The notes below the pieces were generated by a model. That model made no database searches. It saw only the letters and a program-made list of their open reading frames with translations, and was not told the origin of the DNA. From NCBI RefSeq assembly GCF_021018805.1, contig NC_086283.1, positions 16,582,162-16,646,161 on the forward strand: DNA of 64,000 bases, given 5' to 3'. Positions 35,288-48,500 of this stretch are shown here, one piece after another. The translations under genes were made by a program, and so were the position numbers. How positions within the stretch are numbered: the stretch's first letter is position 1; the number at the start of each line of letters is the position of its first letter. Source of the DNA: Prinia subflava (Eukaryota; Chordata; Aves; Passeriformes; Cisticolidae).

Positions 35288-36459
35288 GAAAACTGGATGA
35301 CATTTCCTAACATTGTAAGTTTTGTAAAGTGCATTTTTTAAGGGAAATGGAGAATGTTGTTATTAGCTCGGAGGTTTTTATAATTTTCTAGTGTTCATTT
35401 TATGTGTCTGAACACAAAGGGACAGTTTCCATTTTGCCAGGGAGCAGGGTGCTGTAATCCTTTGTGGGGAGCCCCAGGCAAGGGCTACACCTGATGTGAA
35501 GCCAGGTGACTCCACTGAATGGAGTTTTGACACCTTAGACTATCTGAGGATCTAATTCATCCTTCACAGTCATTTTATTTAACTCATTAATAGGTGAAGA
35601 TTTTGTCCAGTGTGCTCCTAAACCAAGATTAAGTCCTTCCTTTGATGCCTGGTGAAGTGAGTAGAGGAAGTAGAGTGGCTCAGGGAGTTACTGGGCACAG
35701 GGAGTGAGTGTAGGGCTCTTGGGCATCGAGGCTGCCTGTAAACTCCATTGTTCTGCTTTAACTGGAGTCATTTTGGCAGCAACTTTAGTCAAACTGAAGC
35801 ACAAAACAGAACAAAGTCCTTCCAGTTTAGACTGGCATATTTGGATTTTAAGTGTTCAGTGTATGCTTACACCATAAAACTAGCCCTTTCTCAATTATAA
35901 GCATGTTCCCAGGGTGAAAATTTGCATGTAGACAGAGCCCAGGTGAGAACAAATACTTTTACAGGCTGTGCTGTCCATGAGCAGCTTTGTGTCCTGTTTC
36001 TGCCTGCGCTCTTTGGCCTGTCTGCTGCTGTGTGATTTACCATCTCACCAGAGTCTGTAGGATATAACTGCGGGTCAGCACACCCAGCATAGATAATCTG
36101 GCAGAGCTTTCTCGTCTTGTTTTCCCTGCATTTTTAGGAACTTCACCACTTTGTCAAAGCAGATTGGAAGTTGCTAACAGGTTTACAGAGTTGTGACAGA
36201 TAAACAAAACATGTTCAGTGTCGTCGTATAAACTTCATCTCTTTTAGAAACCATCAGAATCCAGAGGGTTTGTGTAGCTGTGACCTTTACAGAGATGACT
36301 GATCTAAGTGACTCAGCCTGGTCACAGGGAGTGAGGACTTCTAGGCTCCTCTGCTGTCAATGCCATTCTAGCAGGCTGCAGGAGCAGTTTGAATTTCTCA
36401 GTCAAGTGAGTGGGAAGGGGGTGCTCACCAACATCTCTTTTTCAGAACATGCCTAGAAA

Positions 36460-36553
36460 ATGAAGAGGTTCCTGTGTTGGCCTGCACAGCACTCTGCTGA
36501 TAAGGTTTTTTGCATCCTGATGGCGGCAGCTGCTTGTCTTTTTCTCCTGACAG
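36460..36553 (+). CDS. ADGRG4: Receptor exon 1: signal peptide
   Basis: The start is an ATG in good context (GAAAATGA) with an in-frame TAG two codons upstream, which fixes it. A hydrophobic core, [15 protein letters not shown], marks a signal peptide. The donor is ACAG|GTACAG; the exon ends in phase 1. An acceptor TTTTTCAG at 36445 suggests the 5' UTR continues in an upstream exon. Confidence 0.7.
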
Positions 36554-39500
36554 GTACAGTAATCCCGCTCAGGATTAATCACACAGATGGTGCTGTGAGC
36601 AGGCTCTGGGCATCCCCGAGGCCAGAGAGTGTCTGATGGTGTCCTGCTTTGTGCACACACAGTTTATCCCTGCTTTCCTCATGTTTTGCCCCAGAGCAGC
36701 AGTTGTTCTTATTCTGGCCCTTTCCATTCAGCCACTTCTGGGGTCTCTGGAGCATGCAGAGACCTGCAAGTCTGGACAGGATGCATGCCCTCTCCTGGTA
36801 TGCTGGTTCAGTCTGGGCTGCAGATGAGTCAGTACAAATAAGAAATTATATCAAGGAGTGAAATGTCAGGTTTTGATTGCATCACAACCTCATCCACATT
36901 TGAAGGCGAAAAGGTTGGCGATTTTCTCATTATTCACTTCATTCTCTCCTGTGGATCTTCTGCATTTCTGCATGGCTTCTTTTTAGTTTTACTTTGTTCA
37001 CTGTAAAATAGGAGCTGTTGGTCCTTGGTGTCCTGGGAAAAGCACAAAGCTACTGGCAAAACCAGGTTCTGCAGTAATAATTCAGGCCCTGAGTTCAACA
37101 TGGTGTGTTGTGAACATGCTCAGCATCCTTTCACTCCACCACAAATCCCAGCAAAACAATAATTAGCTCTATGCTGGTTTTTGTATTTCTTTCTTTCACT
37201 TGACTTCAAGAGCAGTGCAGGGCACAGAGATAATTCATGCCTCTAAAATGCACCCTATAGGACTGGGGTCACTTCCAGCACAGAGTGCAGTTGAGAAAAA
37301 CTCAAATTCTTTCCAAAGAAAACCTTCATAATAAGAAGACTGAATTAACATTTAGCTCCTGACAATCTATCAAATTTTTCTCAGCTTTGAGTGAGAAAAT
37401 CGGACACCCAAACTGATACTGGACCATGTGGACCCTAGAGCTGAACTATGTGTTGGTTCTTTGACATGTCTTGAGGCTTTCTTTACTTTTGCAGAGTTAA
37501 ACTTGTCTTTTTACTGGTAGCATGGGTGGCCTCAATGAAATTTAAAAGGTAGCAGAAATGAGAAATAGAATAAATTTTTAATTTTTTAAATCATAATGCA
37601 GGGAAGTACTCAAATGAGGACATAGGGCAGCTTTTCCTTTGGAAGTGGCACTTTATTTCCCTTTTTCTCTCTCTTTCCCAATGCTATTTGCTTACAGAAG
37701 CACATTATCTGCATGGAGAATGCCTGGATTTACTGGGAAGGAATGATAAATGCATCCAAGTGTGTGTTCTCATCCTCTCACTGACTCAGTCTGTATCTCT
37801 TCCTCCCCTTACCTCACCCACACACTGCTTTCTCGTTTTCTTCTTAATTTTAAATAATCTGAGAGATGGGTGAATGTATTGTGAGGCTGGGGAGGGCTTG
37901 GTGTGCATGGGTGCTGGAGGAAAAGTCACTTCCCCTTAGTTCTGTATCCTTTTGTTTTCTTTTGAGGAGTCAGTTTCCTTGGTCTCTTGGGCATTTAATT
38001 AATTAGATACCTCTGGCTTCTTGTTTTCTGTGTATTCCTGAGTCTGTCAAACAGTGTTCATGTTGGTAGGTGCTCTGTGGATGGAATATCCAGGTCTGTC
38101 TTGCAGCTCGATGAGCTAAAGCCCGTGTATCTTTTTCCAAATAAAGGGCCAGCAAATACCCACCATGCCAGGTCGTGTTTCTGACCTACTGCAAGCAATG
38201 CGTTGGAAATGGTGATGTGGCAGCTTGCTCCTGGGCTTGCCAGTGTCTTGGTGGAAGAGTAAGGCAGAGTAGATTAGTTATCTGATTTCCAAAGTTTACT
38301 GCTATCTCAGATGCAAAGAGGAGAAATACCCAAATGGAAATCTAAGATTTATCAAGCATGGGAAAAGCAGGCTTGCTGGTTTTACAGCTTTCTGTGCATC
38401 CAAGGAACAACAGGGACTGTACTCTATCAAAACAGGTTGCTAGACTGTTTGATCTTTGGAACAGCTCATTCATCTTTCTTGCTCCCCATCCTACTCCACG
38501 AGTGTGGGATCCTCCTGGCTCAGCTCTCTACCACCCTTGAGCACTCTGCCTCTGTTGAGGGGGCACAACCATTTCCTAGATCATGAGGTGACAGCAAATC
38601 ACCTCTGAGGAATATTCAGGGGCTGGAGGTCTGAGCTGGAGACTGAAAGTTCTGAGCTTAGTCTGCAAGAGCCAAATCTGGAGAGGAAATGCAGAGCTGG
38701 ATTTCTGTTGCTTTATCGTCCACTTGCTCCTGTTTGACCCTGTGCTGACTTCACAGCCTGTGGATTAGTGCAAAGGGGAAAATCAATTCTGTGTCTAGCA
38801 CATAGAAGCTTAGGTAATGTAGCTTGCCTGCTCAGAAGGGACTTTTGATTTCAGCTGTCCTTTGAACTTCAGAAGACAATTTGAAGCCATTTATGATAAA
38901 AATAAGAGCCTTCAAGTTATTACCAGCCCCTGTTTCTGTTATTGTCTGTGAATAAATTGTCACTGATTTGAGCGAGTCAGAGATGGACTGTTGTATTTTG
39001 AGCATGGGTGAGTCTCCTTAACTTGAACTACAGTAGAGAAAACAATGTTTTATGTATGAAGCATGGTCTTACCCTGCTTCTTTCTGACCATGCTCCTTAT
39101 TCATAGACATTTGACTTTGTATTCATATGTTGAATTTATTTCTCTTAGTCAGAGCTGGAATGTCAAGTCTCTGACAGTCATGTCAGAGTATGAAGTGAAA
39201 AACACCAATTACCAGCCTCACAAGGAAATGGTATTTCTGAGGCAGAATGTTGTGATCCTGCTTTTCTTTCAGCACCCAGGCCTGTAATGCAACAGGATGA
39301 TTTGGTTCACTGCAATTTTTTGTTGTGCCTGTGTGTGCATATGTGTGTGGAAAAATTCACAACTCCAGAGGTTTGCATCAAAAAGGAGACAGACAAGTAA
39401 AGGGAGAGGCCATGGGGCATTTCCGCTCAGGTCTCTCAATTTGTAGGAGGACACAGCCCCCTTTTAATCCTGTTTTCCTGGCCACATCATCCTCTGTCTT

Positions 39501-42500
39501 TCCCTATTGGCTGAGGTACTTGAGAGGTACAGACTTCCCAAATTGCCTGCTACATGACCCCACACTAATATGCAACATCCTCCCCCCGTTTTGTATCTCT
39601 GTTCTTCTTTAAATTCAGGAATTTTACATGGCTTTGATTGAACAACATTCCTTGTCAATTAGTACCGTTCCTCTGAATTTTATGGTCCCTTTCTGTTATA
39701 CCTTATCTATCGATCTCTGGTATTACCTACAAGCAGGCTCACACAGTATGTTTGTATGTTTTTAAGGACATACTCATCCCTTTCACAGGTGATGAACATC
39801 ATCCATTTTCTCCCTGTCTGCCTAGTGATGTGGCAGATTGCAGGCAAAATGCGAAAATCATATCTACTTTGACAAGGTGATTCGCTTTAAGGAAAATTAG
39901 CTATGAAGGGATGCCTGGTATTCTTTGCTTTGAAAACAACAGGCAGGATGGCCACATTTAAAATGGGAATCCTTATGGCAGGTCCTCATTAGCCCAGAGA
40001 GGATGAATATCAATATTCCTTTCACAGGTATTATAAGTGCCTTTCCCTGAAGGCTAGCACAGCTTGCATGGGCAAGAGGGGAACACAGATAACTGTACTC
40101 CAACACAAGAAATTAAAAAGGATCAAGGTGCATAAGCTCTGGTTTTCCCTGTGATCTGAATTCTGTTTTCTCCCTTGTTATGCTGTGTTGACCTCTCTAT
40201 AAAGAAGAAAACCCTGTGTGGGTGTATTTTGCCCTTTGCCTTCACCTTGCTGAGGAAGAACAGCAGCTCCTTGTAACCATGACCTTCACAGAAGGACTCA
40301 GACCTTTCTCTCACCCGCACTGTGCTCTTCCTCACACTTTTGCCAGTGTGGGTTCTCAGGCCTTTTATGTTTCTTTCCAGCAGCCTTCAGTGAAGCATCC
40401 TCAGCAAGGGCCCCCATGCTGCCCCCAGTCCCTCCAGCCAGTACCAATGGTACCATTCCATGTAAGTGCTCAGGGCCCCATTTTAAATGTTGTCACGGTC
40501 ATCACTGACACTGGCTGACACCGTAGATGTGGCAATTTAAGGGTTTAAGCCTTTGCTGCTTAGCAAGCTGTCCCATGTCAGCAAATCCTCCTGTCTCTGC
40601 CTGTGCATTCTCAGCAGGCAGTAAAAGACCAGATAGTGCACCTCAGGTATGAACCACAGCTTGACTGTTGTGTGATAATGTGACCATGTGTTTGGGCCCT
40701 TGAGATCTTTAATAAAACTTGTATCAATGCAGCAGTAACATAGACTTGGACCCTGCAGTCTGGGGTTTCCCAAAGAGCCACAGTTCTATGGGAATGGGAA
40801 CAGAACCATGGTCCTACAGGAGAGTGAGGAGATGGGAAGGGGAGCAGGCACCTTCTGTGCAAGCTGCAGGATGTAACTCACCTCTGTCCTCTCCTTACAG
40901 TCAGATTCTTTAATGTTCACGTGTACTTTTCTCTTCTCTACAAAATGGAGACAGCACCTGATTGCTATGATGCAAGGAGGCTTCTTGAACACTGGGTGAG
41001 TAGCTTGCTTTTCTCATTCACATGTGTTTCTAGCAAGTATCACATGAGGACAGCTGGAAGGATCATAGAATACTTTGGGTTGGAATAGAATGGGTTGGAA
41101 AGGACCTCTATGTCATCTAGTCCCACACACAGTGTACAGAATGCAAACTGTTGCGACAACACAGAAATGAGCATCCAAGTAACAATTGTGGTCTTTCAGA
41201 CTCTTGTTATTCAATATATAATAGGGCAAAATGAAATTCTGAAGGAAGGGAAAAGGGTTAAAATTTTGCAAAAGTTCTTAGCCACTTTCATTGAGATTTA
41301 GAGTTTTGAAGACAATTCTAAATTTACAAGCAGGTCTAGAAAAAGTATTGATGTACTATTGATTGAGTGTTGAGTATTGATTTTTATTGATAATAAAAAT
41401 GTTACTGTTTTCTTTCCAGTTTAATATCATATTTTCTGGAGAAGGGTTTGTTGTGACAAACTTCAAAGACAGGTAATGTTCTGGCTGTGTGGTGGTGTCA
41501 CCTTGACCTTCTGTCCTTTGCGCAGTCAGGTTCCAGATACCCATTTCCCAACTGACCACTCTGTTTGGGGTCACAGAGCGTAACGAGGCTCACAGATCTC
41601 GGAGGCTGGCTGGTATCACACTGGTTCTTGTGTGGCAGTGTCTAATGAACGGATGATACAGTTTAAAAGCACTGCTAGAAACAATGGTTTCTTGCACCAG
41701 ATTCTCCTATTTCGCTCCTTCTAGCCCATTCCACCTGTTTTTTCACATCCACACTGTGAGCAGCAGAGAGGGATATTTTAGAAATTTGTAAACATGTCAC
41801 ACATACAGATGCAGAATTTTCTCATTTTATGTCTATTTTGACTTCCTACTTTCTTCTCTGATTTCCACAGCTGCTTCTTGTTTTACAGATGACAATACAG
41901 TAATATGCTGCACTGTTCACATGGGATGAATCCAATTCATGAAACATTACGGGAAGGTTCTTCCCATTCTGGAAGAAGCATTTTTTTGTCAGAATACATA
42001 TCAATTATAGCACTTGGTCCTGGTGGCTTCTGTAGATATACCTATGCTGAAATCAAGATGACTTCTAATCTGTAAAATCTGGCTTATTGTGGTCACATGA
42101 TTTTTTTTTAGGTGGTAGCAGAAATGGGCATGTTACAGTTACATGTTACCATGTAATAATTGTTCTATTCTCTTTTGTTTTCAGGGATAATTATCCACAC
42201 CACGGTGCCTATAAGGGGACTCATGTCTGTAATTTTTTATTTTCTCATACGTCTTATATACAGGTATATTTTTCTTACCTCTGCATAGAGGATATAGTAG
42301 TTGAGGGGTCTAAATGTTGATGCTATTGTGTTTTGCTGAAATTATTTAACTATCCTATGAACCCCTGACAGTACTGTGAAACAAATGCTCCTCCCAGGTA
42401 TCAGGTCCCAGTAACACTTAAGTAACAGGCTCTGTTTTAATAAGCACACTGAGTTTCTGCTAGTTGCTTTCCTTAAAAAACAATTTATTCCTGTTGATTC

Positions 42501-45500
42501 TAACCGATTTCTAACTTTCTGTGTCCTTCCATGCAAACTGAAGGGGAAGGTAAAGCAGATGTCACAAAGGTAAGATCCAGGGTTATGAACTGGATTTCCA
42601 TAGTTTGTACTGATTTCATTTCTAGAGGAAGGAGGAATTATATCCCTCCATGGCTCTGAGTTTCAGGGGAACCAGAAAAGCACACACACAAGTCAGAACC
42701 ACAGGAACACTTGACTTGGGGGAAAAGTGTTTGGGCATTCAAGGTTTCCCTCTTATACCTCAGATCTTGGAAAATTCACAGTGCTTTCATGGCAAGCTGT
42801 GAGGTTTGTGCTTCCCTGTAAGAGTCGGTCCTGGGCAGGGTCCTTCACTAGGGCCAGAACCAGGAATGGACAGTGCTCTAGAAGGATACCAGGATGAATC
42901 CTGCACCTCTTCTGTAGGAAATCCTGATTGCCTTCTAACCCCAGGGCAGGAGGAGGAGGTGAATTCCCATCACCTCCAAGGGGCTGTGAATGGTTTAGAA
43001 AGACCATAATGACTGGTGGACAACTGTGTGAATTGAAAAAGCTTGAAATATCTCAGCCCTAAGGAACTCACTCATTAGCCCTCAGTTAAATTAGAGGTCC
43101 ATGAGGCCATCCACCCATGGCTTCTTGCATTTTTCTGCCATGCCTGAAGCCACTCAAAGAGACATACCTTCCAGAGTCAGCGAGCGTAATTACTGAGACC
43201 AAATGCTGTTCTGGGGAGAAGCGGAATCCACCAGAGGTACTGAAAGTGTTTGGTTAAACCTGGTTTTCCAGAGAGCCGTGGAGTCACAGAGTGCTCAAAC
43301 ATGTCACTGTTTTATGATTGGCTCACTCTGAACTTTAATGTTGAAAACCTCTTACTTGTGACAGAGATGTTCCTTTGCCAAATAGAGTTATTAGGAAATC
43401 TCTAGAGACATACACTGTGAAATCATAGAGAGATTCTTGAACCTGTATTCCCAGTATTTTCTACTTTAGAAAGCATTTCCTCAATGCTACACTTACAGTG
43501 AGAAAAATCCATACATTATCCAATTCAGTGTAATTGTCTGGGTTATGCCTTCATTTTGTAGCCATTTATATTTGTGAAACATTACTAACATAGCAGCTTT
43601 GTTTGTGTATTCTCTTTGTAGCTATGTCTGTAAGGCAATTGTAAAGGCCACATCCCTGGAGATACAAGACTTGAATCTCAAGATCAAAGAGTTGTGGAAT
43701 GACACTTACAAGGAAGGACCATTTTCCCTGTATGTGAAACCTGAAGACATGACTGTGAAGTCAATAGGTAAAACTTCACTGAAACCTCATTGGAAATCAC
43801 ATACTGTGCAATTTTGTCTATAAGTGGTTTTTATCAAATTTATATTCTGTGGAGAGGCTAGGCTAGAAAGCATGCTTACAAGTAACCAGGCTGAGCTCAT
43901 GTGATGTACAATCTGTAGAACATCACACAATGACAGGGATATCAAAAACTTGGGTTCTAGACAAACGGAGACAAGTTCAAACCTGAATCCTGGAGCCCAG
44001 GCACCTTTGCAATGAAGGCAGAGTAAAGCTGATGCAGCTACAAATCCAGGAGTTCCTGGAGGTGGCGACCCCAGGGAGACTGAAACCAAGCAACCAAACC
44101 AAATCTACCTGCCAGCATTTTATGCCTGTGCATATTGGGCCAATCCTCAGATGGCAAATAAGTGTTTTGTTGGTTTGGTCACTGTCTCTGTTCTTCCTTG
44201 TGAAAAACAGGAGTAAGCCAGGGATAAAAGCTAACAGACTATACCTGAGATTCAAAACCACATTTTATGGCAATAACTTACATCATCTGTTGCAGATGAT
44301 AAAACAACAAGCCTGGAGGAAAGACACTGATGGGTTAATGAGGGGCAATGCGAAGCACTTTCTGATAAATTAGAGAAGCCTTGAGGATGTGCTGTCACTG
44401 AATAATGTTTGTGATGCTGGAAACCTCTGTACCTGGGAACTGACCTTGTCAAACAGAAGAGAAAACAACTGGTAGAAGAAGAGATGAAATATTTAAACAA
44501 AATGTTTACTTACAGAAAGTAAACCTGTAAAATGCTCCTGTCCGGTCTGCAAATTAGAACTCATTCCCGTCAGGCAACGAGGTCCTCAGGACAGCTGGGT
44601 CCCTCGGTGTCAGAGGAGCAGGTGGGGTGTCCTATTTTGGACAATTGAGTATTTGTAAAGAGCTTTTATTTATTTCTTCCTCAGCATTAGTGGGTTTTCC
44701 AGAAAGCTTTTCCCTCATGAAGTACAAGGGGAATTATTCCTGGCCTGTAAGAAGTCCACCCTCCAAGACAGAGGTCAGCTGCAGGAAAACCCCTCTGCAG
44801 TCTGTTCAGAGGAGCTGGTGAGTGATGAGACACCTTGTATTGATTCTTCCATGGAAAATAGGAGGGAGCATCAGGTTTTCTAATAGCAAATCAGATGGCA
44901 GTCTGCCACGGCATGCAGCAGTGCTATGCCAAGGAAGATGCAAGGAAATCCAGGGCTGGTCCTGCACAGGCTGCAGGAAAAGGGTGTAGCATCATTCCCA
45001 TCGCCTGCAGGTAGAACCTGCTGGCACTGCAAGGACCTGACTTTCTGCTTAGGCAGGAAGGAGAAACCTTGCCTTATAGCATTTTGTGCCTTCTTTTGAT
45101 GGCTCCTGCCCTCCAACACCTCAAGGTGTTTTTCACATAGCTCTGGCATTTGGGCTCTGCCCCCACTCTGCTGGGTGAGTGCTAAGTCAGATCTGACTTG
45201 AAAGTCCATTTTATGTTGGGTTAATAAATTGCAGTCTTAGCTATCTGAGTGGGAAATATGAGGAACTTCATGATTATATTTTTTTTTCTTGTAACAATGT
45301 GCACTGTTTTCATTTTTAGTGAAATTAGTATTGAACTTGAGCAAGGTTTTGGGAAGAAGCCAAACTTAACTAAATGCAAATTACTGCAAAAACTTCCAAA
45401 TAATATTCTAGACCTCCAAGATATCAAGGTAACAGCAGGTATGGCACCAGATACTTTAGTGATTTTTACAGTGAATCACAGTAAAAATAGTTGTAATTAG

Positions 45501-48500
45501 ATAATGCTCAAGTTGCACATCAGAAGAAGCAATAAGGTTGTCTCAGTGCATCCTACACACGTGGTGATCTTATAGGTTTTTTATTGTTGATGAATTTTGC
45601 AGGTCCTTCCAAATTCTCTATCAAATAATCTATTCTCAAAGCCTACACATATATTTATAGCCAGGTAAATAACCAGTGAATAATGTGGCAGGTTTTGCCT
45701 CTATGTGCTCTCCTACCGCATCAAAGCAGTTCACAGCATCTCATACAAAGAAGCACAAATCAGTGTCTGGAGTTGAAAAGTTGGTGCTGTAATTCATGTA
45801 AGCTGTGAGATTACCTCTACCACCTGTTTATATATATATTTTTTAAGCTATGCCAAACAGTGCAAGTAGTTTGAATGGTGAACAAACCCAATACCAGAGC
45901 TTATCCTCATCCTCAGCAGTGCATCAAATAATAGATCATGGAGAGATATATGCAGTTGCACACGTCTGTCATAGACTCCCAGGGTGTAAAATCTGCTTCT
46001 ATAAAACAGTTGTAGAAGATGATCAGATGATGAATGGCAAATACAAAATACCATTCAGAATCTGTTTTGCTGCTGTACCAGGTAAGCAGCATTAGGGACA
46101 GGTGCAGATTTTGTGTAATTTGGAACTCACTAATTCTTGTAAACAACCAAAGTTAGAACTAAATATTATTTCCAGATAGTATTTATAAATCCAAAAGCAG
46201 GTGACTATATTCTTTTGAAAAGTACATTGTTTTCTTGCTTTAAAATAAAATTTGAGATATGAAGATTTTACATTACAGTTTTTGCCAGTTTCATTGAAAT
46301 GTCAAGGGCTTATTGACTTATTCTTAGGACATTATTTTGTAACAGATCAGAAGCATTAGAAAAAGGCAGGTATGGCTAGACAGATAGCTATGCCACATAA
46401 ATCATCTGCACTTCCTTTTTTTCAGAGAATGCACAAGATGTTGTACAGCATATTTTGTACCTCTTGCCTGATACAACACTGCATGTGAAAGAAGTAGAAA
46501 TCATTGCAAGTAAAATTTCTGATATTGTAGAGCTTGCAGATGTGAGTGTGATACTTGCAGAGACTGTATTGTCTATACTAGACTATATTCTGCTGCAAGA
46601 AATAGAAGATCAGAATTTTAGAAAAATAACCAATAGGTAAGTAAGGTAACTTGCCCTGAAGAGGTTTCCTAAGCTGAAACAGCACCATGGTATAATTTAT
46701 TCAGTCTTAAAATATCATCACCAGGGCTAGCAATTTCTGTACTTTGATCATAATTTGAGGCTCTCACCAGCAGAAATTGGTTATGGTGTGGTCAAAGGCA
46801 CTTTTAGCAGAAGCAGTTCTGCAGAAGTCTCTATTCCATTGTTGTTCCCTGTGAGCATCCAAGCCTGGAGGCAGCCCAGGGACTGCTCAGCTGCCATCTC
46901 TCCTCGCAAGGATCTTCATGGCTCAGCAGTGAGGGCTGTGGGCAGGTCAGCCTGGAGACACAATTATTTTTCATCCTCTACCCTTGCTGATAAAGACTTT
47001 TTAAACACAGCTATTCAATGCTAGTCTTCAAAATCTATATTTAGGATCCCGCACTCATGATATGATTCTCACACATGCTAAAATCGAGCCTCTTAGCTTT
47101 AAAAACACCTCTCTTCTTTGAAGTCTTAAAGGGAACTCGGCTATCTGGTTTTGAGTGTCTGAGCAGAGCACTGCCCAGAGCAGCTGGACAGTGCAGCTGG
47201 CCTTGATAAAGGCAAATGCAAGGACACAGAGTTTACCCATTCGGAGCTTTGCTGGACAAACCCCTGAGCAGCAACTCTGCCTTCAGAGCATATCCTGCCT
47301 GAGGTGAGGAGGTGGAGAATGGACTTCCAGAGGTTTCCACCAGACTAATTTGTTCTGGATCTGATATTTCATCTCCTGGTACAATTGGATGATTGAAAAT
47401 AATCAAATTAGCAGATTTTACAGGTTACTGCCTTAAAGGTGAAGTGCAGTTTTTGACTGGGTGTGGATTTTGACTCAGGTCTTCTCAGAACCTCCTTCTG
47501 TGGTCCCTGCAGGAGGGTATCCTCCACCTGCCAAAGGCCACTGAACTATGCCAACTCAACTGCTTGCCATTACCTGTGCCTGTACAGACAAAGTGCCATC
47601 TACCCCAAAAAGGACCTATTCTGCTCTTGTGCTTGCTCCTTGTGATCATAAATCAGAGCAAAGTCTTTTAGTCTCTTGGGTGCATGTTATGAAACCAGCA
47701 GAACATTTCAAGAGTTGTATTTTTTTTCTTTCTGTTGCTCTTGTTGAAGTATCCTGAAGATGACTGAGGAGATGGGCTATAAGGTTACCTACACAGAGAG
47801 AAATATGTCAGTCATAACCACATCCTTGGCCCTCTTGGTGCTGCGTCCAGATCCCAGCCTGTTTGGAGGACTGGCCTTTGGCATTACCTCCTACAACAGA
47901 GGTGTGGATCTCAAGGTGAGAGCAAAGTATCACCTCAGGGACCTCTGACTAAACCAGACAATCCTCCTGCTCTTTTGCCTCATTTTGAATTTGACCTGAG
48001 GATGGCACCTCTGAGCATGTCATCTCTCTCCTGCAGATCAGTGTACAAGAAAACCCTTTCAAAAAGGCTTTGGCCTCGGTGTTTTTGCCAAAATCCCTGA
48101 AGAACTTCCTAGGGATTGAGTACTCTGACCCAGACAAGCGTTCAAAGATCCAGTTCAAGTTTTTTGGCACCACTTCACTTTTTCTGGTAAATATGACTCC
48201 TGGCAAAACCCTAACACAGGGCTCATGGGCTTAATGGGCTCAGCTGTTCTCAGCACCTACCAAAAAAATCCCAACAGCATCCTCGGTTCCAGGCACATTA
48301 GCATCAGACTGGTGGAGGGCTGTGCAGGCAAAATGTACTCAGGCAGCAAAACCTTCTCTGAGGCAAGGATGCTCTGAGAGGTGCCTCTAGACCATAGCCT
48401 TGTTTTCATTTTCTGTAGCTGATGTTATTCTAGCCCCTCTGTTCTGCAGGAAAAGAACATACCCTAACCTTCCCTGATAGTAAGGGTGATGTGTAGCATA

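Noticed and set aside
37699..37763. Exon-like segment after TTTGCTTACAG in receptor intron 1
   Set aside because: The donor would be a poor GTGTGT and the joined phase between exons 1 and 2 would break.
39150..39230. Exon-like segment (acceptor TTTCTCTTAG, donor-like ATG|GTATTT)
   Set aside because: Open in one frame, but it does not keep phase between receptor exons 1 and 2 and resembles no domain.
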